Source: Oscheius sp. JU75
Taxonomy: Eukaryota; Nematoda; Chromadorea; Rhabditida; Rhabditidae
Reading direction: 5' to 3'
Assembly: GCA_037178855.1 (NCBI GenBank)
Contig: JASJZC010000006.1
Coordinates: 9,404,501 to 9,468,500 of the forward strand
Length of the DNA: 64,000 nt
The notes beneath the pieces were generated by a model, which saw nothing but the letters and a program-made list of their open reading frames with translations, was not told the origin of the DNA and did no database searches. Position numbers and translations under genes: made by a program. Positions 32,401 to 43,096 of this stretch are shown here, piece after piece; within the stretch, counting starts at the first letter, position 1; the number at the start of each line of letters is the position of its first letter.

Positions 32401-35160
32401 GCTGCTCCGCATCCTGTTTGGCGGCCTTCTTCGCCACGGACTTTTCATTGAAGAGCTCCTGATTCCGCTCGTAATTGGCCTCATTCTCGCGATCCTCGTC
32501 CTGGAGCTCGGCAATCTCGCCCTCCTTCATGGCGATAATATTGGCGCTTCGCTGGGGCACCTGCTCCAGATTGGCCAGCTCCTTCTCCGCGTTCTGGAGC
32601 TTGTCGCGAGCGTTTTTCACGTCCTTCACACACCTGAAATACTGGGAATGAGCGGGAAAATAAGGTGGAAAACGAACTTCTTCTCGTCAATTTTGCGACG
32701 GGCCTCCTGGGTCTCCAGATCGACGATATTCTTCTGCGTCCTGGCCAGAGTTGCCTGACATTTTTCTTTCTCTCTGAATTAGGCATCAGTTATGAAAGTA
32801 GAGTTTGTAGTATAAGGTCAATATTGGCTAAGGACTGGATGGAAATGAAATGAGCCAAAACATTTAAGATCAGAATCGAATTTTGTAATAGTAACAATAG
32901 CATAGTGGTTAGAGCAATAGAACACTATAAAAGATAATTCCTGAGCGATCAAAACGTTCTAATCCGGTTATGGTTTCAAAAAAAACTTTGACCCGTTACG
33001 AGGGGGACCCAGCTATGTGTCATAAGGCTCGGATTCTCAATAAATCGTTTTTTTTTTGGATAATAGACAATACATGACACCTTGACCGAGCAATCGCTCC
33101 AACCATCCATCTCTGTCCGTATTCTTACCTCTCCATCACGGCGTATTCCTTCTCCTTCTCCTTCTTGGCCGCAGTAATTTCATCTAGTCGGATCTGAATC
33201 GTTTCGAGCTGCTCCATGAGTTCGGACTTCTTCGGCTCCAGCGTCTCTACCTCTTTCTCGTGTCTCAGCCTTCAAGTTTATTGGTATTTTTTCAACACAA
33301 AAATATTGGTAATGGTACCTTTTCATGGTGATGAGTTTGTTGTTGAGAAGAGCGGCCTGATTCTCGCATCGAAGATGCGAGATCATCTGACGAACGGGTC
33401 CTTCCATCGACTCGCGCTCTTTCTCCACCGCCTTGACTCTAAAAAAAAGTCATTTTAACAAAACAAAAAAATTGGACAAAATACCGCTGATTCTGCTGGC
33501 TCTTGTCCGTGTTAATCTCGTCAATCTTCAGGGCAATGTCACTGATGAAGGAATTCAGACGACTGGAACCGATAATATCCTCCAGGTACTCGAGCATTCC
33601 CTCCTTTCCAGGACCCTCGGCTTTGCATTTCATCAGGGCAATCTGTTCGACTTCCCCCTGGAGAATGAGGCATCAAATCTTGGATAAAATAGCTTTAGGT
33701 GGGATCGAACACGGTCTATTTTTTTCATAGGTAGATACCATACTGAATGAGTCCTGCTACGCCAAGCTACTGCCAGCTACATGTATTTGGATAAGTGACA
33801 GCCACCGATATCTTCCCAGAGGCCGGAAGATTTTGCAGGTTTTGTAGCATATCGCAATCGGTTAGCGCTCCGATTAGCGACAAAAAAATGTACTGGGTTC
33901 CATCCCCACTTTTTGACCTTTGCATTTGGCTCACAGAAATATCTTCATGTGTCCTAAACCGACGGAAGTATTCAATTTCACCAGCTTTTGATTTCTCAAC
34001 GAGGTCACCCAGACGTGATGAGAATTAAACCCTATTCATCTTGGATCGTACTCGGAGCACTTACCGACTGCGCTACGCGTGAAAAACTCGCTTATTGGAG
34101 TCACGCGAGATTCAAAAATGCAGAGATAATCAGACACGTTCGCTTGGACCGTGGAAGTACTACGCTAATTTTCTAGCTCGAAAAGTAAACAAAAACGCCG
34201 CCTGGCTGAAGCTAAACTGTCCATTTCCAGTTCAAAGACACGGTTGTGTAGATAATATGCAATAAAGGGGAGTCTCTGTGACTCAAAAAAGCGAACATAC
34301 CTGCAGGATAAGAAACCGATTGTGCACGAGATCAATTCCAACGGATTTGAGCTTCTGCTCGATCTCGTCCTTGGTTCGAGTCTTGCCGTTGATCGTGTAC
34401 TTGCTCGTGCTGTCCTGATAGGCTGTCCTTCCAACTCGGAACTCGCTATTCTCGACGACCGTGTAGCCGCCATCGGGAGTGTCGATGATGGTCTGGAAGG
34501 CGATCTCGACAGTACAGAACTCGGGTCGCTGCTTGCCGGATGAGTTGTGAATCAGTTCCTTCAGCTTCTTCAGACGGATGCGAGAAGCCTAGTTTTGTTG
34601 TATTTTTTGGCGGGAAATATGAAAAATACCCGAAATCCGAAGACGAAGAGCAGCGAGTCGATGACGTTGCTCTTGCCCGAGCCGTTCGGGCCGATGATTG
34701 CGGAGAAATTTTTGTGGAAGGGGCCGATTCGTTGGGTGCCGTAATAGGATTTGAAGTTGGTGACGAGGATTTCCTTGATCATGAGCCGCGAGCCCGAGCC
34801 GTCAGCACACATAATCGGCTCCGGACGTTCGGGGATCTCCTGAGCATTAAACAATTGATGAAAACTAGAAAAAGACTCACAACTTTCAGCAGATTGGCCT
34901 CGGTGTGATTGTACTTGCCGGAGTAGCCCTGAGCCGGCGGCATGGCATCGTCGGCCTCGTCTGGGCGATCCGAATTCAGGGCAGAGCTTTGCTGCTGAAT
35001 TTTTTTTGTCAGTCAATATAAAAAATAGCAAATTTACATTGACAACCTTCTTGGGAGATGCCTTCCGCGGAGGCGGCTTCCTCTTCTCAATCTTCCTCGG
35101 CGGCCCGTCCGAGTCCTCGTCACTGAAGTCGCTGTCATCTAGCTTCTTTTTTGATGGCAT
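26429..35160 (-). CDS. smc-4: Condensin ATPase subunit SMC4, 1449 aa, 22 exons
   Basis: Exons in transcription order run 35160-35038, 34994-34881, 34839-34630, 34588-34301, 33657-33485, 33438-33319, 33269-33129, 32773-32678, 32633-32126, 32083-31934, 31575-31376, 30963-30600, 30558-30478, 30005-29784, 29392-29153, 29112-29017, 28351-28220, 28176-27886, 27625-27393, 27351-27081, 26766-26671, 26629-26429. They total exactly 1450 codons. After a charged, Lys/Pro-rich start comes the Walker [20 protein letters not shown], then a long coiled coil, the hinge around exons 10-12, the returning coiled coil, the signature [17 protein letters not shown] and the Walker [14 protein letters not shown]. The closing [20 protein letters not shown] is typical of SMC4, the condensin partner of SMC2 in chromosome condensation. 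The intron at 28219-28177 uses an AAG acceptor. Several introns contain tRNA-like repeats. A dosage-compensation paralogue cannot be excluded, so the symbol is by type. Confidence 0.95.
28562..28631 (+). repeat. tRNA-like sequence in an SMC4 intron
   Basis: A-box-like TGGCCTATTGTAGACAC and B box GGGTTCGGATCCC. Ends are unpaired. The same intron has a CA run and a GA run (28735-28790). Confidence 0.45.
29697..29760 (-). repeat. tRNA-like sequence in an SMC4 intron
   Basis: On the minus strand GCCCGCATAGCTCAGTCGGTTA is a canonical tRNA 5' half with a good A box. The 3' half (GCCGGGATCGCCTCC) has a poor B box. Confidence 0.45.
31178..31295 (+). repeat. SINE-like repeat ending in a tRNA B box, copy 2
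   Basis: Matches 25938-26065. A further B box (CGGGTTCGATCCCG) lies just upstream at about 31047-31060. It lies in an SMC4 intron. Confidence 0.55.
33846..33918 (+). repeat. tRNA-like sequence in an SMC4 intron
   Basis: A box TATCGCAATCGGTTAGCGC followed by a degenerate B box TGGGTTCCATCCCC. Two further partial ones, on the minus strand, lie at about 33700-33770 and 34040-34080 in the same intron. Confidence 0.4.
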
Positions 35161-36096
35161 TATCTGAAAATTTTGATGTAAAAAATCAAACAAAAGGAAA
35201 GGACGAGCTATAAGAGCCAAAAATGAAGTTTGTGGCCACTCAGAATCAGAAAAGCTATTTAATCGCAAATTATTTATATCTAATTTTTAGACTATTTTGC
35301 AGCAAATTTATTATATAACCAAACAGGTTTTCCTATGAAAAATGGGCAAAAAAGAATGCAAAAGAGGACCTGTAAAAAGGTGCTATTTGAACGCAGGGCT
35401 TTGGCGCCGAAACCGATCGATTGAGCTGCAGTCACTGTTCAAGAGGATCGTAACGAACATTTTACTATCTGTTGAGAGTCTAGTTTATTTTAGGTTAGAT
35501 GGTGAAAAGAACAACCCTTTATCCATTGCACAAAAACGCATTTCAGGTTGTTTTGGCAAACTAGTCTCAGCTCACATGAAGAGGTGCTCGTCATATATAT
35601 ATGAACCTCTCCTTCTGCCATCTGCTTTACGAATTACCTCTAGAACAAGCAAAGTTTTGAAGAAAACAAGGGGAAATTGGTAGAATGACTGATGGGTGGT
35701 AACAAATGATCAAAGTCGTATTTTTTAATAATTTTCTAAATCTTTTCGTGTTTCAATAGATTCTTTTACACGCCGAGTTTAGGAAAATTAAAACTGAGAC
35801 GAAAGAGGGGGCAAAAGTCGGTATGATTGCCATTTTGTCACTCAAGTCAGAAGATTCGGTGTTTGAATAACGTGGGATCTTGGCTGAGTATGCAACACTG
35901 ACATTTTAAAAGCGCGGTTAGCGCGGGAGTCAGAACTGGAGGTACACAGTTAAATTAAGTTGTTTTTCGTCCGTTCCTCACTTGTTGTAAGCTGCAGGAT
36001 AAGGTAGCTAGCAGAGGCAAGTGGAAAGGAAGATATAGATTAAAAAAAGGGAAAATGTACCAGAAAATGCGTTTATTGGCTTTTTGTGCAAATGAA
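35161..36096. other. Spacer upstream of SMC4
   Basis: AT-rich sequence on the promoter side of SMC4. An open frame at 35342-35683 has no coding-like composition and no domain. No repeats are evident apart from TTGGCTGAGTATG near 35880. Confidence 0.4.
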
Positions 36097-36467
36097 CTAA
36101 TGCTCACACATCTTCTTCTCTCCCAATAGCTCCTCTTTCTGCTTGTCGACTTTGCCCTCTTTTTCGAGCTGTCGTCAATCTGCAGCGATGCGACTTCCTT
36201 AATTGTGGCGTCGTCGTGCCGGTAGCTGGCTATCGGCAGTCCTTCTGGCGGAGGCGGTGGCGGAGCTGGATTGTACCGATCTCTCATTCTTCTCGGCGGG
36301 ACAGGCTGAATCCCGGCTGAGGCCGAGCTACTTTCCCGACGACAGACTTCAGACTGCGGCGGCTCGTCATTGCTCTCACTCGAAGTCTTCCTCATCTTGG
36401 CACAGCCGACAGCCAGCGCTGTGGTCACAGTGGCGACTAGAAGATGAAGAAGGAAGTGGAGCAACAT
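36097..36467 (-). CDS. Small secreted or signal-anchored charged protein, possible frameshift near the end
   Basis: From the ATG at 36467 the reading frame gives a signal-like start (LLHFLLHLLVATVTTALAVG), a Ser/Glu-rich stretch, a poly-Pro block (PAPPPPPPEG) and EVASLQIDD. In that frame it then becomes very basic and runs on into AT-rich sequence to 35955. In the next frame the same bases read EKEGKVDKQKEELLGEKKM and stop at 36097, which looks like a natural charged helix end. One missing or extra base near 36160 would join them. Family unknown. Confidence 0.45.
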
Positions 36468-36807
36468 CGTGGAGGAGGCGGGACAGCATAAATGGTGCTT
36501 CTTTTTGACAAGTCAAGGATTTGGGATACTTTGTAGATCTAAACTTCTAAACTATGAAAGCGCTATGGTGTCTGTGGTTGTTTGTTTGTATGTCCGAGGC
36601 CACGAAACAAAAGCAAAACAAAAAACTTAAAATTTTTGGGACGACGAATTTTGCTACTACCAACGACAGACTGTAGAGAGAGGGAAGAAACAGAGGGACA
36701 AAAATACGGAGATAGGGAGACAAAGAGACTGAGGTAGTGAGAAACGGGGAGGCAGACAGATAGTTCTGAGCTCAAAAAAAGACAAATCCAAGTTCCTTCA
36801 ATTGCCA

Positions 36808-38294
36808 GTCTCCTGGTCTTCGATGAGCCGGCCAAAGTGGATCTCTGGAACAGATGGAAGCAGCCGATGTCCGAGGACTATGTTCTTCGTGGAAGGACAG
36901 TTCAAGATGCTGAAGCTCTAGCCTGTTATCACATCCTCGAGATGTTCCCACTGTTTGGCCAGCTTCTGACTGCTCCCTTCCCGCGTCCGGCTCCTATGGA
37001 CGATCAAGAATCTTGATGGCCGAACCGCTTGCTCTCTCTTCAAACTCAATGTGTCCCAAAACTGCGAAAGCAGCAGTATGAAACCGAACACGGAAGATGG
37101 ACGAGCTATGAGGGGTGTGGATGTATTTATTCTCGATGAATGCAGCATGTTGTCGCTTTCAGTAACGTTAACAATTTGCTACGAGAACTTTTCTATTTTT
37201 AGGTTATCAACACGATCGACCAGGTCTTACGTGATTGCTCCAATGTCATGAATGCCCCCTTGGGAGGAAAGACGACCCTTTTGGAGGAGATTTTCGTCAA
37301 GTTTTGCCTATACTCAGCAAAAATCACACTGCCGACGCCTATGCCTGTTCTTTGAAACTGTCTCCCTACTTCCAAGAAACGAATCGTTCACATTTCCGCC
37401 GTTACCACCTCTCCGACAACATGCGAGCCCAAGGAGAGTCTGCCGAGTTCAAGAAGTTTCTTCTCATGGTTGGGAAGGACAGAGTTCCAAAGGACGAAGA
37501 GGGAAAAATGGAGTTCCTGTCCATCTGCGAAGCTCCGGCGATTTGATTCAAGAAGTGTTTCAAGGGAATTTCGACAATCCGGACCACCTCAACTCCAGGG
37601 CTATTCTCTGTCCGACCAATGCTCACGTGGACAGGATGAACAAAAAAATATTGGATTCCATGGCCGGTTAGTCAAACTCTTTTCGTATAAACAACTTTGT
37701 TAGGACAATCACGCGTCTTTCTTAGTGTCGATTCAATCGTACAGCAGACACAAGACCGGCTACAGTTCACCGACGAGTTCCTGAATTCACTGAACCCATC
37801 TGGACTGCCCCCGCACCACCTGGAATTGAAGATTGGAGCCATCGTCATGCTTATTCGGGATCTCAACGTCCGAGATGGGATGTGTAATGGCACTCGACTC
37901 CAAATCGTCAAGTTCGAAAGAAGGACAGCCATCCTCTGCCGCTTCATCAACGGAGCCCGAAAGGGAAAAATGGTAGTCTGTCAAGGATCGATTTGAACTC
38001 TGACAAGAGCCGAGGTAAGCAATTCAGCGTTTCAAATATCAAGAATACTCCTTAGGTATGAGCTTCATCCTCAAGAGGCGACAGTTCCCGTTTATACTCG
38101 CATTCGCGCTGACTATCAACAAGAGTCAGGGACAGCCCTTGGAACGAGTTGGTGTCCATCTGCCTATCGAGTGCTTTTCCCATGGACAGTTGTATGTCGC
38201 CTTCTCCCGTGCCAAGTCTGCTGATGGGTTGAAGATCCTGATTTCCGAAGGAAGAACGCGTATTACTAACGTGGTAGATCGACGCGTCCTCTAG
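36808..38294 (+). pseudogene. Broken Helitron Rep/helicase, PIF1-like helicase part
   Basis: Pieces of a PIF1-family helicase appear in order but in shifting frames: LWNRWKQPMSEDYVLRGRTV, GRTACSLFKLNVSQ, FILDECSML (Walker B), PFGGDFRQVLPIL, YHLSDNMRAQGESAEFKKFL, CPTNAHVDRMNKKIL, LELKIGAIVMLIRDLN, and the end QFPFILAFALTINKSQGQ followed by HGQLYVAFSRAKSADGLKIL. The Walker A is missing and at least three frame breaks are present, so it cannot act. The Rep (HUH) part is not seen. PIF1 helicase with these motifs is typical of Helitron rolling-circle transposons. Confidence 0.8.
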
Positions 38295-39429
38295 ATGATC
38301 ACCATGGCTGCACTTTTCCTTCAACCTGTTCCACTTATCTTCATATTCTTCCTACTCCGTACTCCCGACGAGTCCACTTCTTCGCATTTCCCTGATGTTT
38401 CCCTCTTCCTGGCTCAATCTCTAGACGAGTCTACTTTCCAGGCCACAAGGATCTGTAGCTTTCTCCTTTCTTTAAATGGTCACTGCAGGCTGTTCAAAAA
38501 GCCAGGATAGAAAACGCCGAACGTAACGAAGTAAAAAACAACAAATTATACAAGAAGTAGTGCCGTCGCCAGACGGCGAAGCCGGCTGGTAGACAAAGCA
38601 GATACCACAGACATCTTTTGCAGAACACAGACAACTTTGGGAAGACAAGAGCTCTCATCAAACATCACACTTGCTCATCGTTTCCCCATTTATCCGTTGC
38701 TTAGTCAGCGTCTCATGATATTTTCGCGCCAAAAGCAAACATCCGGGGCTCATCATACCTTCTGGTAGTCGCTACCCGAATACGTCTTTACGTGTTTCTG
38801 CTCTTCCTACTGGTGCCATTGTTTCAAACGTGTGGCAGCCACTATCGCCATCACGAGTAAGATTTCACGCCGGTATCAGAAGTTTTTCTCACAGTTACGA
38901 CTACGACAGTCACCACCACCATCACCATTATGGGAATAGAAGTGTTTCAAAATGTTATAGAGGTTCAATAAAAGATTGGTTCAGGCTGTTTCTCTGTCTA
39001 GTTTGACTGATAACCCTTGTATTTTGGCTCCAACAAAGGAACTCTCCCATCCGATTGGTTTTAGAGGCTGAAGTAATAACAGTGTTCTCAATCGATAACT
39101 GACTCTGCAAAAGACTACTGCTGAAAAAAACGGGTAGGAGCTGTTTTTGTACTTCCCACAAGAGAAACGTCTGTCCCAAACGGGCAGTGCAAGACTAAAG
39201 TTGGCCCGTCGAGGAGGGGAGCTAGCAAGCTACCTATTCTTAGCCTCCACTTTTCTAGCTCCTGGACAGCCTCCTAATCCTATTCCTTTCCTGGCGCCCA
39301 GAGACCCATAGAAAGTGTTGACGCTGGACCAGCTTTTTGCCCATTTAGCATCTTTTGACATTTTGATGCCATTTTCAGACATTCACAAACACAAAACAAT
39401 ACTTAACTCACTCAAAATCCGCTTCACAA
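38295..39429. other. Spacer between mobile-element remnants
   Basis: No gene is recognised. It contains a GC-rich palindromic spot (GCCGTCGCCAGACGGCGAAGCCGGC, about 38570-38594) and a CACCAT-rich patch near 38915. Confidence 0.4.
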
Positions 39430-39741
39430 GCAGGCAAAAAGCAGGCTGGTCAAGGAGTCAAGGTTCCTTTCGATGTCACGCCGAAAGAAGTCGATTTACT
39501 CGCGGAATTTTTGAAAAAGATCAATAAGAAAGAAGCTTTCGCCGAAGCAGGACTGGCTAGCAAGAAGTATACGTCGCACTCGTTTCGAGGAGGAGCAGCC
39601 TCAGCCGCCCTAGAAGCTGGATGGGACTCGACATCAGTCATGGTCACCGGCAGATGGAAGAGCGCAACTGCATTTCAAGCCTACATTCGACCCCAGCCTT
39701 TCCCAGTGGCGCAGATACCTGGCGATGACCATGTCATCTAA
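39430..39741 (+). pseudogene. DIRS/PAT-type tyrosine recombinase fragment, copy 1
   Basis: The C-terminal part of a tyrosine recombinase reads KKYTSHSFRGGAASAALEAG (box with HxxR), GRWKS and the catalytic-tyrosine region AFQAYIRPQPF, ending with a stop at 39741. The first ~175 bases are nearly identical to an inverted copy at 41208-41380. The element is truncated, with no reverse transcriptase beside it. Confidence 0.75.
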
Positions 39742-39826
39742 CTTCAGACCCCAAAGAACCCAGATCGGTTAGCTTGTTCTCTTTCCGCTAATAATTTATC
39801 ACAATTTTTATACACCGCGCCCAATT

Positions 39827-40189
39827 GTGGACGTCCGGGTCTCTTGCGATGGCACCTACTTCGAAGTCTCGCTTTCCACAATAATCGACGTTTTCAGCCA
39901 AGTCTTGTTTCTCTCTACTACGGTTATCTTGGTTCTAATTTTCTCTCCTCTAAACGCTATTAGGTACCTCATTGCGGCTTATTGTTTTGTTTCTTTAATA
40001 TTGTTTATTTCCCCTACCCTTTACGATCCAACACTGAGTGGCTTTTTACTTACTTTTGGTGTCGCTCGACATTGTCGGATACGAATACGAATGAAGCGTC
40101 CTCCTGCCAAAGCCCAAAACATAGTTTTTTCTCGTAAAGAACGAGATGATAATCGAAGAGAGAGAAGAGAAAACTATTTTATTGAATAG
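39827..40189 (+). CDS. Small multi-pass membrane ORF with basic tail, 120 codons
   Basis: Open from 39827 and closed at 40189. Two or three hydrophobic segments (about residues 16-40 and 45-75) are followed by an Arg/Lys-rich tail (RIRMKRP, RKERDDNRRERRENY). Codons are T-rich like the RING-like gene of the TIR element and unlike host genes nearby. It overlaps the Polinton polymerase remnant on the opposite strand. It may be a gene of the same element or a chance frame. Confidence 0.35.
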   Translation: MDVRVSCDGTYFEVSLSTIIDVFSQVLFLSTTVILVLIFSPLNAIRYLIAAYCFVSLILFISPTLYDPTLSGFLLTFGVARHCRIRIRMKRPPAKAQNIVFSRKERDDNRRERRENYFIE

Positions 40190-40214
40190 ACAATTTTTAT
40201 AATCATTAATTGTC

Positions 40215-40450
40215 AATTCATTCTTAACAACATTCTTTTTCATTCCTTTACTCTTTTTTACTTCCCCAACACTTTGAATGATATAGACATATTGTTTAGG
40301 CTTTAATGCAACAATTTCTTGCATTATCAATCCATTAAGTTCATCTTTAAATTTTCCAACAACTTTCTTATTCTCATCACTATGAAGTACATGGTCTTTT
40401 GGATATTCACTAAAATCGAAGTGTCTTCGAAAAGAGATATCTTCTTCCAT
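40215..40450 (-). pseudogene. Polinton/Maverick protein-primed DNA polymerase B remnant (C-terminal part)
   Basis: On the minus strand a short open piece has the pattern of the C-terminal thumb region of family B polymerases of Polinton elements: KDM-EDI, a YPKDH, then GKFKDELNG and a KNVVK-like segment. Only about 80 residues are kept, with no polymerase active-site motifs, so it is a dead fragment. AT-rich sequence surrounds it. Confidence 0.65.
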
Positions 40451-40556
40451 GTCTTATAAATATTCTTTTATTCTACGATATGAACTGATGCTTAAATGTT
40501 TATTGCAATCTAAAAGCGTTGACAAATCATAGCATAAAATTGTTTCATTAAGTTTG

Positions 40557-40640
40557 GACAAATGTTAGGTAAAAAACCTCTTCTAATAATTATTACTAAA
40601 ACTAAAAATACGAGGAAAAAGCCTAACATTTGTCATTATT
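40557..40640. repeat. Inverted repeat ACAAATGTTAGG...CCTAACATTTGT
   Basis: Arms of about 12-14 bases enclose an AT-rich core of about 55 bases next to the Polinton remnant. Confidence 0.7.
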
Positions 40641-40689
40641 TGAGCATAAATATGGGTAATTGTGATAATAATGGTACCCACTGGGTGTG

Positions 40690-40944
40690 TTACTTGAAGA
40701 CAGGTGTATTTTTGTCTACTTTGCGATAATCTGGACGTGTAACCACGACAACATTAGCGGGACCGGGGGCACCAGGTGGAATGGGCATAGCTTTACCACG
40801 TGGCGTATCCAAGGGAACTCCGACGGCGGTTCCATGGTTGCCCTCAAACTTTCGTGCGATCTCGAAGCGTTCACCAATTCTTCCATCCATCATTTTGCGG
40901 GCAGGTTTGTCAGACATTGCTGTGCGGAAGTCTGGCGAGACGGT
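40690..40944 (-). CDS. Small conserved-looking protein exon, stop at 40690
   Basis: An exon with acceptor TTTTTAG before 40944 reads TVSPDFRTA, then from the Met at 40917 a 75-residue stretch (KPARKMMDGRIGERFEIA, later PPGAPGPANVVVVTRPDYRK) to a stop. It is GC-richer than its surroundings and codon use is host-like. No 5' partner exon was found and the family is not recognised. It may be a retained 3' exon of a host gene. Confidence 0.4.
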   Translation of the reverse strand, partial: TVSPDFRTAMSDKPARKMMDGRIGERFEIARKFEGNHGTAVGVPLDTPRGKAMPIPPGAPGPANVVVVTRPDYRKVDKNTPVFK

Positions 40945-41098
40945 CTAAAAATTTTTTATTATTCTACTCTTTTAACATAAGAAAAGTGATCTATTATGGA
41001 CTAAAAGACACGAGAGTAAAAGATTGATGTAATTTCAACAACAACAAAAAAGACAGTATGCGATTATGGCGATCAATTCAGCGGTGTGTACAAAGGGC

Positions 41099-41175
41099 AG
41101 GGACGTAATAAAGATAAACTGAAAAAAAGCTGACTCTGAATACCCAGTTTATCTTTATTAGGCTATTACGTCCCT
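41099..41175. repeat. Hairpin with ~22-bp arms
   Basis: AGGGACGTAATAAAGATAAA at 41099 is repeated in inverse at 41145-41175, with a small insertion in the right arm (ATTAGGCTATTACG) and a 23-base loop. Confidence 0.75.
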
Positions 41176-41195
41176 GCGTCTTGGCCTGCCCAGAT

Positions 41196-41637
41196 CAGGC
41201 TGCTCCTCCTCGAAACGAGTGCGACGTATACTTCTTGCAAGCCAGTCCTGCTTCGGCGAAAGCTTCTTTCTTCTTGATCTTTCTCAAAAATTCCGCGAGT
41301 AAATCGACTTCTTTCGGCGTGACATCGAAAGGAACCTTGACTCCTTGACCAGCCTACTTTTTGCCTGCTCGTGAAGCTCCGGAATCATGCTACCTTTCCG
41401 ATAGATGGCGCACGCGGCTTGGTTATCGCAAGAGACCGAAACTGGACCTTGAATGTTAAGCAAAAAACTTCTCAAGCCGAAGTCTATCGCGAACAGCTCT
41501 CTGTGCGTACTCGACGCTATCAACAGCCGTTCTGGGAGTTCGCGTGAGGTTCTTCCTCCTTTCCCGGTGTGTAAGATGGCGCCAACTGCGAATACCGAAG
41601 CATCTACGCTGATTTTCGTTACCAGTGTCTCTCGCAA
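41196..41637 (-). pseudogene. DIRS/PAT-type RNase H plus recombinase fragment, copy 2 (inverted)
   Basis: On the minus strand 41637-41370 reads an RNase H domain (ISVDASVFAVGAILHTGKGG, STHRELFAIDFGLRSF, VSCDNQAACAIYRKGS). It runs after a frame break into the recombinase segment (KKEAFAEAGLACKKYTSHSF) seen also at 39430 on the plus strand. A stretch between the two domains is missing. Two opposite-facing truncated copies 1.6 kb apart suggest successive insertions or an inversion. Confidence 0.75.
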
Positions 41638-42059
41638 AGGTGGAAGATCAAGCGATCTTGTAGCAAAATTAAAGAGGTAATTTTACAGTTGCAAACCTCT
41701 TTTTTGGAGAGAAAAGGCCTGTTTAGGCCTCTTTCTATTAAGTACCCACTTCCTTCGCATTCTGGACTGGTTTAATTCCGGGTTTTCCGAACTTCATATA
41801 AAACGTTTATTTCAAGTCCGGACAAGCTATTCAGTGGTCAAACGTCTAACTAGGTAAGGGTTTTAGTTGGCCGCGGGATATCGAAACGAGGTAGGTGCCG
41901 TTCGAAAGGGCATCGAAAATGATGGTATTTCCCAGATTTTCAGCTGCGGAATGGTCTGCTGTCCTCTGGAGCTTTTCCCGTTTCCAGATTTTGAGCTGAA
42001 TTTGCGCTCTTGGACTTGGATACCCAATGCTTCATTCAGCACAAGCGACCAAGTGGTGT

Positions 42060-42527
42060 ATAGTCTGTTTCCAACGTCCAGCGGCACCTGAATTTGTACG
42101 CTGACGGCACAGTATTTGCGCGCGAACAAAAAATTCCAAATTTTTAAATTTTCTTCATTTTCCGCACACTTTTTACAAATTCTGACTGTGTAACCGAATT
42201 CTAGACATGCATAAACCTACTTGACAACAAATTTAGGGGAAATATCTAAGAAAAGCGTTGAAAATGGCCAAAATATGTGAGCAGAGCTCCTTTTTGGCTT
42301 CCACGCTTTTTTAGGCGTTTTTCTGGCAGATTTTTCTACAAAATGGGTGTCAAGTAGATATTCTTAGACCCCGAATCCAATGCCAATGTTAAAACAACGA
42401 AAAAATGGCTGTAAACACTCAAAAATAGCAAATCTGAGCCCGGGCTGCTGTAATTTCCTCGCAAGACCTTTCGCATTCTACCTTTAAAGAATTTGTAAGT
42501 GCCGCTGGAGGTTGGAAATAGACTATA
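42060..42527. mobile_element. MITE-like element, copy 2
   Basis: Terminal repeats ATAGTCTGTTTCCAACGTCC and, inverted, GGAGGTTGGAAATAGACTAT. It shares internal blocks with copy 1 at 22817-23122 but is longer. Confidence 0.8.
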
Positions 42528-43096
42528 GAGCCTACACGGCGTTTTACGCCCATGCAAAAAGCGTCGCCACTTTTTCTCGCGCCAATTTCCTATTTCGAGG
42601 GCGGGAATTCAAAATTAGATCTCTTTTATTTCGTCAGCCACATACTTTCCCACCTATTTCTTTTTCCTTTTTCACAATTTTAGGCTAGATGTGAATAGTT
42701 CTGTCTGACAGGAGGCGTGATAAATTTGGAAGCTATCTCCGTCCACAAACTGACGCCTTCGCCTTTTATAAGGCGTGATGGGAGCGTCAACTGAAACTAA
42801 CGAGTGACAGGTGGAGACGCTGTTGAGAAAAACGGTTTCTAAACTTGTTATTAGCTTTAGGTTTTTCTAATGATCTGATTTCTGCACAGAATTCTTCAAA
42901 AATAAAGTAAAAAGTAAGAAACTGGAGCTCGAAGAGTGGGAAATCCGCGCAAGCGCGCGCTTTTTAGATTAATCTAGGTATGGTATTCTGTGCCAAAACC
43001 GATTTGAACCAGAATTTTTGTAGGATACTGTACTTAAGAAAACGAGCGGCGTTTGCGCCCAGTTTGAAAAAGTGGCGACGCGCGTAAAACGCCGTG

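Noticed and set aside
32237-32758. 173-codon plus frame rich in Leu
   Set aside because: It is the antisense of an SMC4 coiled-coil exon; Glu/Lys-rich helices read backwards as Leu/Phe-rich.
35342-35683. 113-codon plus frame upstream of SMC4
   Set aside because: AT-rich codons, no recognisable segment, no splice context.
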